From Bremia lactucae (taxonomy: Eukaryota; Oomycota; Peronosporomycetes; Peronosporales; Peronosporaceae): DNA of 47,697 nt. The position numbers and the translations under genes are program-made. Location: positions 696,828 through 744,524 of the forward strand of contig NW_027152029.1 of the NCBI RefSeq assembly GCF_004359215.1, written 5' to 3'. Positions 1 through 10,660 of this stretch are shown one piece after another. Numbering within the stretch: position 1 is the stretch's first letter; the number at the start of each line of letters is the position of its first letter. A model generated the notes under the pieces. The model was not told the origin of the DNA. It did not search any database and saw nothing but the letters and a program-made list of their open reading frames with translations.

Positions 1-169
1 TGATTAGTCTGCGGAATAAATAGACATAATGGCCTATACCTATTTATGGATAAGAATTCAGGATATTACTATATAAAGTAATATCCTCCAAATTTTATCT
101 ACCTTTTAGATAATATATTAATTAACAACCTTTAAGTGTTAATTTCATGTAACGATAGACCCCGTTACA
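1..169 (-). repeat. LTR-B, 5' part of a 3' LTR, cut by window edge
   Basis: Read on the minus strand the LTR begins TGTAACGGGG at position 169 and runs off the window at 1. The same sequence occurs on the plus strand at 26662 onward, and positions 1-60 match 47283-47340, so it is a dispersed LTR family. It directly follows, in the minus reading, a Gypsy integrase C-terminus (180-845), which is where a 3' LTR is expected. The first 22 bases form an inverted repeat (TGTAACG…CGTTACA). Confidence 0.75.
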
Positions 170-179
170 CATACGGGAA

Positions 180-845
180 CGCAGCCGCGTTCGATGTCAT
201 TGGCGCGTCGAGCCAGGCGGGAAGGGAGGTCGATCTACGAGTCCCTGACTCCGCTATCGCAACCAACCCGTGAAGCGTAGCCGGGCAATAATCATTAAGC
301 CGCCCTACATTAAGGGTTGTGTGAATCGCAACGATGATGGAATGTCCAGCGTGTAGACATCACTGATCGTCCGAAAAACCTTGAGCGGTTCGATGAGTGT
401 GGCGCGAGTTACTCGCGCCTCGCGTCTAGGTTGGAAACTGCTGATTTCCTTAGGTCTTCTGTAGACAATACTACACGATTACCTTTCTGGAATTTGCTCA
501 TTTTTTTGCCATGTTTGTCTGCATTCTCGTTCTGTTTACACAGGTGCATCACGTCCAAACCGGGGTGATGGTTTGGCGTTGGAGGAGAAGCTCCGACACA
601 GCTATGCCTTTAAGTGGTCGCGCCAACTTAATCGGCGCGTAGTTGGCAGTAGGTGAATGCGTATCCGAAGACGGGTCAACAAGTGTCAGCGCAGTCCATC
701 GAGATACGGGAACGCCACGCCAGGTGGTGTAAAAAAGCAGACTTCGCCTTGGAACGGGTGACTATATTCGCGCTCAAAATACCGTCGGCTGCACTCGATC
801 GTTGTTTATCACCTCCGCCCCCACCCAGAGAAGAGCCCAAGGACC
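180..845 (-). pseudogene. Ty3/Gypsy integrase C-terminal fragment (family B)
   Basis: Minus-strand reading across frameshifts and stops gives the usual run from the end of the integrase core to the C-terminal domain: an ENADKHG block near 530-515, then KFQKGNRVVLST near 505-470, a degraded GPF-like block, and a ...YTLDIPSSLRLHPT-like block near 330-300. This corresponds to the integrase linker and GPF/Y module of chromoviral Gypsy elements. It has several stops, so it is dead. At about 845 it is fused to the family-A integrase end of the left inverted-repeat arm, a join between two different elements rather than one element's normal end. Confidence 0.7.
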
Positions 846-3800
846 CGTGGTGTGACCGATATCGGAAAAAGCCTCGTACTGATGGTACGGGTGGAGACGC
901 CAAACATAAAAAGTAGAATGCGTGCGCATACTACGAGGCAGCTCGATCGTGAATGCATTGCCTTGGCGATGTAATACACGAAACGGGCCGATATACCTGG
1001 GCAGTAAATTATTACTGCCTACATTCGTCACTACATGCTTTGGTAGGTTTACCGTAGACAGTAGGACTAGGTCATCAACTTTAAATGAAATTATGTTTGC
1101 TCTTCTATTTTTGTTAGAGTTCCGTTTCTGTCGGTCCACCGCATCAGCGATGGAATCCTGTACGAAATGGATCACTGGTTCTCTACCAAAAAGGATTTCA
1201 CCTGCTGACTCAATTTTATTTATTTATTCGGTGCGACCGGCTAACACTGCGAAGATACTAATATTTTCTTTATTTAGAGTATTATCATTCTTGTTCATAG
1301 TATTGCTTACGATGTTGACTCTTTCAGCATCGTTGTTAAAGTCAGTAATAGCATAATTGATGTTACTGAGTTTGTCCACTTCAATGTTAGTTAACTCAAC
1401 GCTGGTATCCTTCGCATTGACCTTAGGGCTAATGCGTGATGAGCAAGAGCTAGAAGGTTCTCTGCTCGAGTGAGTCCCTCCCCCATTTATAATAATTACT
1501 CTCAAACAGAATAGGTATAAATGGGTGGCGTAAGCCATTCACGAAAAGCGGTGTATGCTTTGTAGAAGCATGCACTGAATTGTTGTCGGCAAATTCTACC
1601 ATCCGCAAGAGCTCGCTCCAATTCTTAAAAAAGTGTCTGAATCCGCGAAGTATCTCTTCGAGACTACGGTTTGCCCGCTCCGTCTGACCATCTGTTTCAT
1701 AATAGTAGGAGGTTGACATTTTAAACTGTGTTCCAAATGATTTGAACACTGTTTGCCATTATTCTGCAGTGAATCTAGGGTCCAGATCTGCGACCAGTTC
1801 GCGGGGTAACCCATGGAGTCGAAATATCGTGTTAAAAAAGACACGATCACGGCCTTTGGCTGTGATCGACTTTGGTAGTGCAGCAAGATGTACCATTTTG
1901 CTAAAACGATTAACAAAAACAAGATTACCTATATTCTTATGTTCGTCTTCGCCCGGAAATCCGAAGACGAAGTCCATGGATACAGACTGCCAACACTCTG
2001 CCGGAACAGACAGAAGTTATAACGGAGCAGGGGATGAAGCACTGGGCTTTACCTGTTGACAAACGTCGCAAGCACGTATGTACTTGCGGACGCAATTATA
2101 CTGTCGTGGCCAGTAGAAGTTGCGTCTTATCGTGAAAAAGGTCTTCTCACGTCCACGATAACCACTGATTGGTGCATCGTGTACTCATATATGACGCGTA
2201 ATCACAAATCATTATGGGCAGGGATGACGACGCGAGGTGTGTCGCCAGCAATGGCTGTATAGTACAATAAATTATTGCGTGTTGTATAGCGATCTGTTGA
2301 GGATCGATACAATTTCGACAATTATTTTGAAAATTGTGGGGATAGGTTTTTAATGTAATACATCAACCCTTTAAGAGCCTTATCTTCTTGATAAGGTGTT
2401 CTAACGTCGTCGAGTAATGTTGACGACGGAATACTTATTGTTGCAACAGTGGCCTTATGCTCACTATTGATTTGCGCAACCAGCTCAAAATCGGGCCGCC
2501 GCGAAAGGGCATCAGCGATGACGTTAAGTCGTCCTGGTTTATGCTCCACGGAGAAATTATACTCCCGGAAGATATACAAGCATCTTTCCATTCTTTGCGA
2601 GAGGTGTGAACTGTTCACGGCCGTTCGTAAAGACACATGGTCCGTATATACAATGAACGGTCTATATCCCAAGAGATAGAACCTGAACTTATCCAGTGCG
2701 TATTTTATGGCGAGGAGTTCCTTGTCATGCACTGAATAGTTGCGTTCAGCTGGTTGAAACTGACGTGATTGATAACAGACGACGCGCTCTGCGCCGTCTG
2801 TGTTATTTGCATTAAAGCAAGCCGATTGCAAAACCGCTGGCGTCACAGACCACATGAAAAGGTCCGACTTGGTCAGCAATCGCCAATCCTGGCGATTGCA
2901 TCAATCTTTTCTCAATACTCCTCGAAGGGACGCTGACAATCAGCGTTTCATGACCACTTTAGATTTCTCTTCAGCAAAAAAAGAAAGATGTACCGTCATT
3001 TCGGCATAATTGCATCGGTACTTGTGCAGGTACGCTGCTAAACCGAAGAACTTTCTAAGTCCCTTTACATCGACTGGCACAGGCCAATCGGTTGATCTTT
3101 TCTGGATCCGGGCGTTTACCGTTTTTACCCACGATGCACCCAAGAAGTGGTATTTCGCTTGCAGCGAATATACACTTCTTGAGATTTGCATACAACTTTT
3201 GCTTACGCATAAGTGTAAGAACCTTTCGGACGTGGATACGATGTGCTTCAACATCCGACTTTCCGTTCATGGCTCTGAATATGAACGAAGACGTCATCAA
3301 CATAACTCGGTGCAAAATCCAGCACCGATCTCAACAGATTGGTTAACCATCGGTTAAATGTCGCAGGGGCTTTACTCACTCCCTGTGGGATGACTAGCCA
3401 CTCCCATAGCATACCGCTTGGAGTACTTACTGCTGTGAACGGAGTATTTTGTTCACGCATAAGGATCTGATAGAATCCATCCATCAGGCCCATTGACGAA
3501 AGATAGTTCTCTTTCACATACCATCAATGATTACGTCTTTTTGTGGTATCGGCGTTTGAGCCGGTACTGTTGCAGCGCTCAATTTATTGAATGCATGCTC
3601 AATTCGCCATCCTCCGGTTGCTTTTAGCACACAGAAGGTCGGAGGGCTATGTGGAGAAGTTGATTTCCTCACATGGCCCGCTGCTAAGCGATCGGCAACG
3701 AGTTTGTCGATCGCTATTACTTGTTCACGAGGCAATGGCCATCGCTTCATGACACAGTATTTCGAACCTGTAATTAGGTTGATTTCGTGTCGTGTGCCTT

Positions 3801-4750
3801 TGTCCTTAGGCAAGTCGCACAGTTACTGATTCAAAGAGACATCCGTAAAATCTATTAAATTTTTATATAGTGGGTTTGTCTTTAAAGAACCCCAGGATTG
3901 GGACGTAAAGCGTTTAATCCGATTCGTCTCATCGATGACACTTTCGTCCATTGATGGGCTACTGAGATTCCGTGAAATATTATTGTTAACCGAATATCGA
4001 CCACGCAGTTGTCATCTGTGACAATACGCAGATCTGCTTGGCTTTGCCACTAAACAGATCACGCAAGTGACGTTTCGGTTCTAGCGTTGGCAATTCCATG
4101 GTAATCCAAGGATGACATCAAATTTGTCATCTAAATCTAGTACGATGAAATCATCATCGTACTCTTTACTCTTAAACGTGTATTGGACACCAACTACACG
4201 TTTCTTAACCGTTACAGATGCACATGTTGCCAGGCGCACTGTCATCATCGTTAGAGGGATATTGCGCTCATCAAATTTGAGCCTGCGATATTCTAGCGAT
4301 TGGCGTCTAATATAAACTATTCGACGCCCCACATCGGACTAGGGACTTAAGTGGCAACTTATTTGACCCTTTTATTTTCAGGGTGATGAGGTTTACCTCA
4401 TTCCCTGGGGCAGTTACACACAATGTTTGTGTGTGAGGAGCAACTTTCGTCAAAAGGCCTGCAAATTCTTTTGACGTTGCTGCTTCAGTAGGGCGCTCCG
4501 CACCAACTGACCCCGACCATTTTTTGACGATCCGCCTCGCCGTTGCGATTTCGCAACAGCGTCGGATTCGCGTCCTCCGTCCTTTATCTTATTGTCTCGG
4601 TGGACGTTATGCACCAGAGTGGACGAAAGTCTGTTTCAGGCTGAAGTCCTCCTGTTTCGCTATAGAGATCGCTTGGTCGAGCGACTCTAATTCTAGCCGG
4701 AACAGGTAGGTCTTAACAGGCCCGTCAGCAAGACCTTTAATAAACACAGT
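846..4750 (-). pseudogene. Family-A Gypsy pol remnant (left arm)
   Basis: Minus-strand fragments in several frames give, in order: protease (4332-4081, ending in a D-VILGLPW motif), reverse transcriptase fingers (3813-3514), palm with the catalytic YVDD at 3304-3293, RNase H (2879-2322, with the YTDH and ADALSRRPD blocks), integrase zinc-binding region (about 2260-2050), DDE core (1977-1450, with MDFVFG, DPRF and QTERANR blocks), and the GPF-type C-terminal module (1175-900). Frameshifts and stops break it into at least eight pieces. The same breaks occur at mirrored positions in the right arm. It is a dead Ty3/Gypsy chromovirus-type element; activity is not expected. Confidence 0.9.
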
Positions 4751-5300
4751 TACCTGTCTTTATCCATCAATTCGATAACTAACGATACAACTGACCAGGT
4801 ATCGTTTATGTTGGGCATAAGCGTAAAATTCACGCTTGCTTTGCAAACCTAGGAGCTCGGCTCGAGCCCTAAATTCGGCACGTGGCGGCTTAAACGTTTG
4901 TCTGAGCCGGGTCTTAAGAACCTCATACGACCCAAAGCAAATGAGTAGCTTGAGATCCAAGGACGAAGATTTAGCACGTCCGGCTAAGTTAGACATACCA
5001 AATTTCACTTTCGTCGCATCATCACTGATACGACAAGCTTCTATGGCATCATCTAATTCGACAAAGCATCTCAAAAGAGAGCCGCCTTCGACTGCCTTGA
5101 GCTTAGAAATTTCGATCTTTTAGCTTTCAGGTAGACGCGGAAGCGTCGGCCCCAGAGTGTACAGCATAGCGCCAACGCTGATCCGCCTACGTCCGAGCTC
5201 ATTCGTTCGATCGCTCTCCATTCGAGGTCACTCAAATGAGTAAACGCTTCACACGTGGCGGAATAATTTTTTTGAGGGGCTAAAAAACTCCCTCCTTTTT
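4751..5300 (-). pseudogene. Family-A Gypsy gag remnant (left arm)
   Basis: The longest open piece (5074-4760, 104 residues) is a retrotransposon capsid-type segment (FVELDDAIEAC...FGMSNLAGRAK...TFKPP...AYAQ). Weaker in-frame sequence reaches back toward the primer-binding site. Capsid identity is inferred from its position between the 5' LTR and the protease and from its gag-like composition. Stops and frameshifts prevent a complete polyprotein. It differs from its right-arm mirror by one residue in this 104-residue piece (Y versus C). Confidence 0.75.
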
Positions 5301-5356
5301 ATCCAACATATCCCTGTTGGATAGAAGGTGCGTAGGTCGTTGAACGGACTACGAGG

Positions 5357-5364
5357 TGCTACCA
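5357..5364 (-). other. Primer-binding site, family A (left arm)
   Basis: On the minus strand TGGTAGCA lies two bases after the LTR end. TGG at this spacing is the standard reverse-transcription primer site, and the octamer fits the 3' end of a eukaryotic initiator methionine tRNA. It fixes the orientation of LTR-A and marks 5367-5860 as the 5' LTR. Confidence 0.75.
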
Positions 5365-5366
5365 GG

Positions 5367-5860
5367 CGTAACGGGGCACCTTTCACTAGTACTGGTAAGT
5401 ACTAGTTGACCTTACACTGATTACACTGAAGGTTAGGTGCCTCGAAACTTCACGCACACAAAGGTATATAAGAAGGTTTCTAAGTTGCTAAGGGGCTTAA
5501 GCTACCAAAGTTAAATTAAAGGATTAGAATTAGGGAAAGTTAAACTGTATTTATATATTTAGTTTCCTGTGAAACGATCTTCCGTCTACTACTGAACTTA
5601 TGAAATTAATATCTATCTAAGTATGGCGCCTCCTTGCCCACCGCACAATCGTGTCTTATAACGATTGGCGGGGTTGTATTAGACTTTAATCAACCAATCT
5701 ATAGAGCTAATGTCTTATTGCATCAGCTACCCGATTCGGAAACATTGGAACTATTTAAGTTAAATTTAATAAGGATAATAATTTTGAGCTTCTTTATTTA
5801 TTTCCTCTCATATGAAATAATATTTATTACTATTCTTATGTAACAGGACACCCCGTTACA
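5367..5860 (-). repeat. LTR-A, 5' LTR of left-arm element (494 bp)
   Basis: Minus-strand LTR running from TGTAACGGGG at 5860 to CCCCGTTACG at 5367, adjacent to the primer-binding site. Its two ends are inverted copies of each other, and the first 22 bases also fold back on themselves. Bases 5367-5703 belong to the inverted-repeat arm; bases 5704-5860 are present only on this side. Other copies lie at 7277, 13990, 19653/21750, 22176, 26473 and 38302. Confidence 0.85.
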
Positions 5861-6410
5861 TTTACTGTAAGGATACCTTAAAATGCTTAAGTTGCAAGCT
5901 TGATTTTGCATCAGAGACTTCGGCACTAATACCGGGAGTGCGTCCTACAAGCCGCACGCAAAACACAATATTTTTGAGTAAAACGTGACTTAAGTCACGT
6001 CTTAAAGCCATAATATATAACATCGGCAGGGCAAAAAACATGAGTAAAGAATTTAGCAAGACAAAATCTTGTAGGTTCTTTTTTTAGCAATTTTGCCATT
6101 TCGTATTATGCAATTGCTGGTCTTTTTTTCATTTTCAGACATTTTCTGGCTTGTTGATTGCCAACCTACGCGAGAAATACATGCTTCACTCAATGCAATA
6201 CCATTACATATCTTGTGTGACTTCTACCTTGGCGCATTTTACTCATTATTTTGGTTAATTCTGACAAAAAAAATCCAGCGGGGTGATCACGTTATTTTAT
6301 AAGCAGCGTGTCCCTGTACTCTGTAGATACGACCCCAGTGTTTCGAGATAGCTCGTAACTTAATTATTATTACCTATAAGAAAATTTAAACGCAGAATAA
6401 ATAAAGAAAG
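5861..6410. other. Spacer, no gene seen
   Basis: AT-rich sequence between the left LTR-A and the 22-bp motif. Open frames of 65-69 codons on both strands have no recognisable domain. I see no RNA gene or LTR here. Confidence 0.5.
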
Positions 6411-6451
6411 CCGGTATAGCCACACGCCCCTTCGTTATAGCCACACACCCC
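6411..6451 (-). repeat. Two tandem units of a 21-bp motif
   Basis: The plus strand shows CCGGTATAGCCACACGCCCC followed at once by TTCGTTATAGCCACACACCCC-type sequence: two imperfect copies, whose minus-strand form is GGGGYGTGTGGCTATAMCG. The same motif appears at 18062-18090, in altered form near 19534-19555 and 17997-18040, and after an LTR-C end at 30023. It could be the terminal repeat of a transposon. Confidence 0.6.
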
Positions 6452-6549
6452 GGCTTACACCCCTAAAAAATCATATATCCGCCTATACCGGATTAGTCAG
6501 AAGCACAAAAGCTGTTTAGCCGGACGCAATTGCACGCGCCAATTTTTTT

Positions 6550-7140
6550 TAACATCCGCAATATTTTAGGAGGCACCGGTGCTAATGGGCCCCATAAATC
6601 TTGACACCCTGATAGTCTACCTTCTGGTTTGGCCAATGCGTGATGCTTTGATGCAAAAGAGATGGGCTGGCGCGGTAAGAAGAAGCTTGCGATGTGGCAA
6701 AAACCGTGCGTGCAATGACTGTGGTCAACCCTGATACCCCACAGGCCACCTTGCTCAGTTTTGGTCGAAAAGAGAGGACGTGGCGTTCCACAATCTTTTT
6801 CACTCGAAGCAGCTGGAAATGATGTAATAGAAAGGATGACAACTTTTCACGCCAAGCTTACGGACATGTACCGCAGAATTTGCCAGCATTGGACGTAAAC
6901 GATTTTTTACAGATGGAAGGGATTATTAAAAATAGGACAAAAATTGCTATTTTTTGTGGACTGCTCTATTTGCAAGAAGCTGCTTGCTAAGCGAAGATTA
7001 TCTCGAGTTGCCTGCATAAAATAACAGAACTCTCGTGAGACCAAATTCTGTAACCTGAGTAGCAAGGTCGAAGAGATTTGCCGCAATGAAGGCGTTAGAA
7101 AGCGTCGATTTAATATATATATATATATTTGGTTTGACGA
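6550..7140. pseudogene. Unrecognised degraded coding-like segment
   Basis: Both strands keep medium open frames: minus 6842-6582 (86 codons) and minus 7143-6907 (78 codons). Plus-strand pieces near 6640-6720 and 6820-6900 have coding-like composition rich in Lys/Trp/Cys (for example RGKKKLAMWQKPC). I cannot assign a family. With the tandem motif at 6411-6451 on its left it may be the remnant of a DNA transposon cut off at the N in 7276. A short TA run sits at 7112-7128. Confidence 0.25.
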
Positions 7141-7275
7141 CACGTGAGCTTGTTGTGACCTTCTTGATCGGAGGCAAGCCTGAATGGATGCTCTTGCGAG
7201 TTGGTTGTTATGTCCAAAAAGCTTAGCGCCCTGGCTTCCGGAAATGCTGCAAGATTCTCGGTCGCCTCATGGTTG

Positions 7276-7276
7276 N
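7276..7276. other. Ambiguous base (N) at palindrome edge
   Basis: The only N in the window. It is immediately before 7277, the exact base where identity with the left arm begins. This is what an assembler join or an unresolved overlap would leave, so the junction between spacer and right arm needs caution. Confidence 0.95.
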
Positions 7277-7613
7277 TATAGATTGGTTGATTAAAGTCTA
7301 ATACAACCCCGCCAATCGTTATAAGACACGATTGTGCGGTGGGCAAGGAGGCGCCATACTTAGATAGATATTAATTTCATAAGTTCAGTAGTAGACGGAA
7401 GATCGTTTCACAGGAAACTAAATATATAAATACAGTTTAACTTTCCCTAATTCTAATCCTTTAATTTAACTTTGGTAGCTTAAGCCCCTTAGCAACTTAG
7501 AAACCTTCTTATATACCTTTGTGTGCGTGAAGTTTCGAGGCACCTAACCTTCAGTGTAATCAGTGTAAGGTCAACTAGTACTTACCAGTACTAGTGAAAG
7601 GTGCCCCGTTACG
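7277..7613 (+). repeat. LTR-A, truncated 5' LTR (right arm)
   Basis: The 3' 337 bp of LTR-A, ending CCCCGTTACG two bases before a TGGTAGCA primer-binding site at 7616-7623. The first roughly 157 bp present in the left copy are missing because the sequence is cut at 7276. Confidence 0.85.
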
Positions 7614-7615
7614 CC

Positions 7616-7623
7616 TGGTAGCA
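7616..7623 (+). other. Primer-binding site, family A (right arm)
   Basis: TGGTAGCA two bases downstream of the LTR-A end, matching an initiator-Met-tRNA type primer. Mirror image of 5357-5364. Confidence 0.75.
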
Positions 7624-7679
7624 CCTCGTAGTCCGTTCAACGACCTACGCACCTTCTATCCAACAGGGATATGTTGGAT

Positions 7680-8600
7680 AAAAAGGAGGGAGTTTTTTAG
7701 CCCCTCAAAAAAATTATTCCGCCACGTGTGAAGCGTTTACTCATTTGAGTGACCTCGAATGGAGAGCGATCGAACGAATGAGCTCGGACGTAGGCGGATC
7801 AGCGTTGGCGCTATGCTGTACACTCTGGGGCCGACGCTTCCGCGTCTACCTGAAAGCTAAAAGATCGAAATTTCTAAGCTCAAGGCAGTCGAAGGCGGCT
7901 CTCTTTTGAGATGCTTTGTCGAATTAGATGATGCCATAGAAGCTTGTCGTATCAGTGATGATGCGACGAAAGTGAAATTTGGTATGTCTAACTTAGCCGG
8001 ACGTGCTAAATCTTCGTCCTTGGATCTCAAGCTACTCATTTGCTTTGGGTCGTATGAGGTTCTTAAGACCCGGCTCAGACAAACGTTTAAGCCGCCACGT
8101 GCCGAATTTAGGGCTCGAGCCGAGCTCCTAGGTTTGCAAAGCAAGCGTGAATTTTGCGCTTATGCCCAACATAAACGATACCTGGTCAGTTGTATCGTTA
8201 GTTATCGAATTGATGGATAAAGACAGGTAACTGTGTTTATTAAAGGTCTTGCTGACGGGCCTGTTAAGACCTACCTGTTCCGGCTAGAATTAGAGTTGCT
8301 CGACCAAGCGATCTCTATAGCGAAACAGGAGGACTTCAGCCTGAAACAGACTTTCGTCCACTCTGGTGCATAACGTCCACCGAGACAATAAGATAAAGGA
8401 CGGAGGACGCGAATCCGACGCTGTTGCGAAATCGCAACGGCGAGGCGGATCGTCAAAAAATGGTCGGGGTCAGTTGGTGCGGAGCGCCCTACTGAAGCAG
8501 CAACGTCAAAAGAATTTTCAGGCCTTTTGACGAAAGTTGCTCCTCACACACAAACATTGTGTGTAACTGCCCCAGGGAATGAGGTTAACCTCATCACCCT
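7680..8600 (+). pseudogene. Family-A Gypsy gag remnant (right arm)
   Basis: Capsid-like block at 7906-8220 (104 residues) with weaker frame-shifted coding before and after. It mirrors the left arm and shares its breaks. No intact zinc knuckle was found in the broken 3' part, where a Ty3-type gag would normally carry one. Confidence 0.75.
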
Positions 8601-10040
8601 GAAAATAAAAGGGTCAAATAAGTTGCCACTTAAGTCCCTAGTCCGATGTGGGGCGTCGAATAGTTTATATTAGACGCCAATCGCTAGAATATCGCAGGCT
8701 CAAATTTGATGAGCGCAATATCCCTCTAACGATGATGACAGTGCGCCTGGCAACATGTGCATCTGTAACGGTTAAGAAACGTGTAGTTGGTGTCCAATAC
8801 ACGTTTAAGAGTAAAGAGTACGATGATGATTTCATCGTACTAGATTTAGATGACAAATTTGATGTCATCCTTGGATTACCATGGAATTGCCAACGCTAGA
8901 ACCGAAACGTCACTTGCGTGATCTGTTTAGTGGCAAAGCCAAGCAGATCTGCGTATTGTCACAGATGACAACTGCGTGGTCGATATTCGGTTAACAATAA
9001 TATTTCACGGAATCTCAGTAGCCCATCAATGGACGAAAGTGTCATCGATGAGACGAATCGGATTAAACGCTTTACGTCCCAATCCTGGGGTTCTTTAAAG
9101 ACAAACCCACTATATAAAAATTTAATAGATTTTACGGATGTCTCTTTGAATCAGTAACTGTGCGACTTGCCTAAGGACAAAGGCACACGACACGAAATCA
9201 ACCTAATTACAGGTTCGAAATACTGTGTCATGAAGCGATGGCCATTGCCTCGTGAACAAGTAATAGCGATCGACAAACTCGTTGCCGATCGCTTAGCAGC
9301 GGGCCATGTGAGGAAATCAACTTCTCCACATAGCCCTCCGACCTTCTGTGTGCTAAAAGCAACCGGAGGATGGCGAATTGAGCATGCATTCAATAAATTG
9401 AGCGCTGCAACAGTACCGGCTCAAACGCCGATACCACAAAAAGACGTAATCATTGATGGTATGTGAAAGAGAACTATCTTTCGTCAATGGGCCTGATGGA
9501 TGGATTCTATCAGATCCTTATGCGTGAACAAAATACTCCGTTCACAGCAGTAAGTACTCCAAGCGGTATGCTATGGGAGTGGCTAGTCATCCCACAGGGA
9601 GTGAGTAAAGCCCCTGCGACATTTAACCGATGGTTAACCAATCTGTTGAGATCGGTGCTGGATTTTGCACCGAGTTATGTTGATGACGTCTTCGTTCATA
9701 TTCAGAGCCATGAACGGAAAGTCGGATGTTGAAGCACATCGTATCCACGTCCGAAAGGTTCTTACACTTACGCGTAAGCACAAGTTGTATGCAAATCTCA
9801 AGAAGTGTATATTCGCTGCAAGCGAAATACCACTTCTTGGGTGCATCGTGGGTAAAAACGGTAAACGCCCGGATCCAGAAAAGATCAACCGATTGGCCTG
9901 TGCCAGTCGATGTAAAGGGACTTAGAAAGTTCTTCGGTTTAGCAGCATACCTGCACAAGTACCGATGCAATTATGCCGAAATGACGGTACATCTTTCTTT
10001 TTTTGCTGAAGAGAAATCTGAAGTGGTCATGGAACGCTGA
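8601..10040 (+). pseudogene. Family-A Gypsy protease and reverse transcriptase
   Basis: Protease: 8648-8899, with the C-terminal DVILGLPW motif. The active-site D-S/C-G loop, expected at about 8645-8672, is scrambled by small compensating frameshifts that are identical in the left arm. Reverse transcriptase: fingers 9167-9466 (NLITGSKY...RWPLPREQ, CVLKATGGWRI), palm 9463-9732 (MDGFYQILM, FTAVSTPSGMLWEW, PQGVSKAPATFNR), catalytic YVDD at 9676-9687, thumb 9665-10040 in two frames. Catalytic aspartates of the reverse transcriptase remain but the frame is broken at least three times. Confidence 0.9.
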
Positions 10041-10660
10041 TTGTCAGCGTTCCTTCGAGGAGTATTAAGAAAAGATTGATGCAATTGCCAGGACTGGCGA
10101 TTGCTGACCAAGTCGGACCTTTTCATGTGGTCTGTGACGCCAGCGGTTTTGCAATCGGCTTGCTTTAATGCAAATGACACAGACGGCGCAGAGCGCGTCG
10201 TCTGTTATCAATCACGTCAGTTTCAACCAGCTGAACGCAACTATTCAGTGCATGACAAGGAACTCCTCGCCATAAAATACGCACTGGATAAGTTCAGGTT
10301 CTATCTCTTGGGATATAGACCGTTCATTGTATATACGGACCATGTGTCTTTACGAACGGCCGTGAAAAATTTACACCTATCGCAAAGAATGGCAAGATGG
10401 CTGTTTTTCTTCGGGGAGAATAATTTCTCCGTGGAGCATAGAACAGGACGACTTAACGTCATCGCTGATGCCCTTTCGCGGCGGCCCGATTTTGAGCTGG
10501 TTGCGCAAATCAATAGTGAGCATAAGGCCACTGTTGCAACAATAAGTATTCCGTCGTCAACATTACTCGACGACGTTAGAACACCTTATCAAGAAGATTA
10601 GGCTCTTAAAGGGTTGATGTATTACATAAAAAAACCTATCCCACAATTTTCAAAATAATT
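10041..10660 (+). pseudogene. Family-A Gypsy RNase H remnant
   Basis: A VCDAS-type first aspartate block near 10130 sits in a shifted frame. 10101-10601 then reads through RQFQPAERNYSVHDKELLA, YTDHVSLR and ADALSRRPDFE, the order expected for Ty3/Gypsy RNase H and tether. In this arm a stop replaces Lys after YQED (10599-10601), while the left arm stays open. A cluster of substitutions relative to the left arm lies at 10360-10445, in the normally conserved RMARW region. Confidence 0.85.

Larger units (their letters stand above)
846..5703 (-). repeat. Left arm of a 4.86-kb inverted repeat
   Basis: This arm is the reverse complement of 7277-12134. For every block compared, left and right coordinates add up to 12980, so the arms are colinear with no net insertion or deletion along their full length; differences are substitutions. 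The arm holds the decayed gag-pol of a family-A Gypsy element plus most of its 5' LTR. The symmetry axis is near 6490. The inner edge lies inside the LTR (5703), not at an element boundary, so the repeat is not simply two independent insertions with natural ends. Confidence 0.9.

Noticed and set aside
653..916. Plus-strand ORF of 87 codons over the integrase remnant
   Set aside because: Shadow of the minus-strand Gypsy pol; composition and mirrored position show it is not a gene.
7112..7128. TA dinucleotide run
   Set aside because: Ordinary microsatellite with no linked feature.
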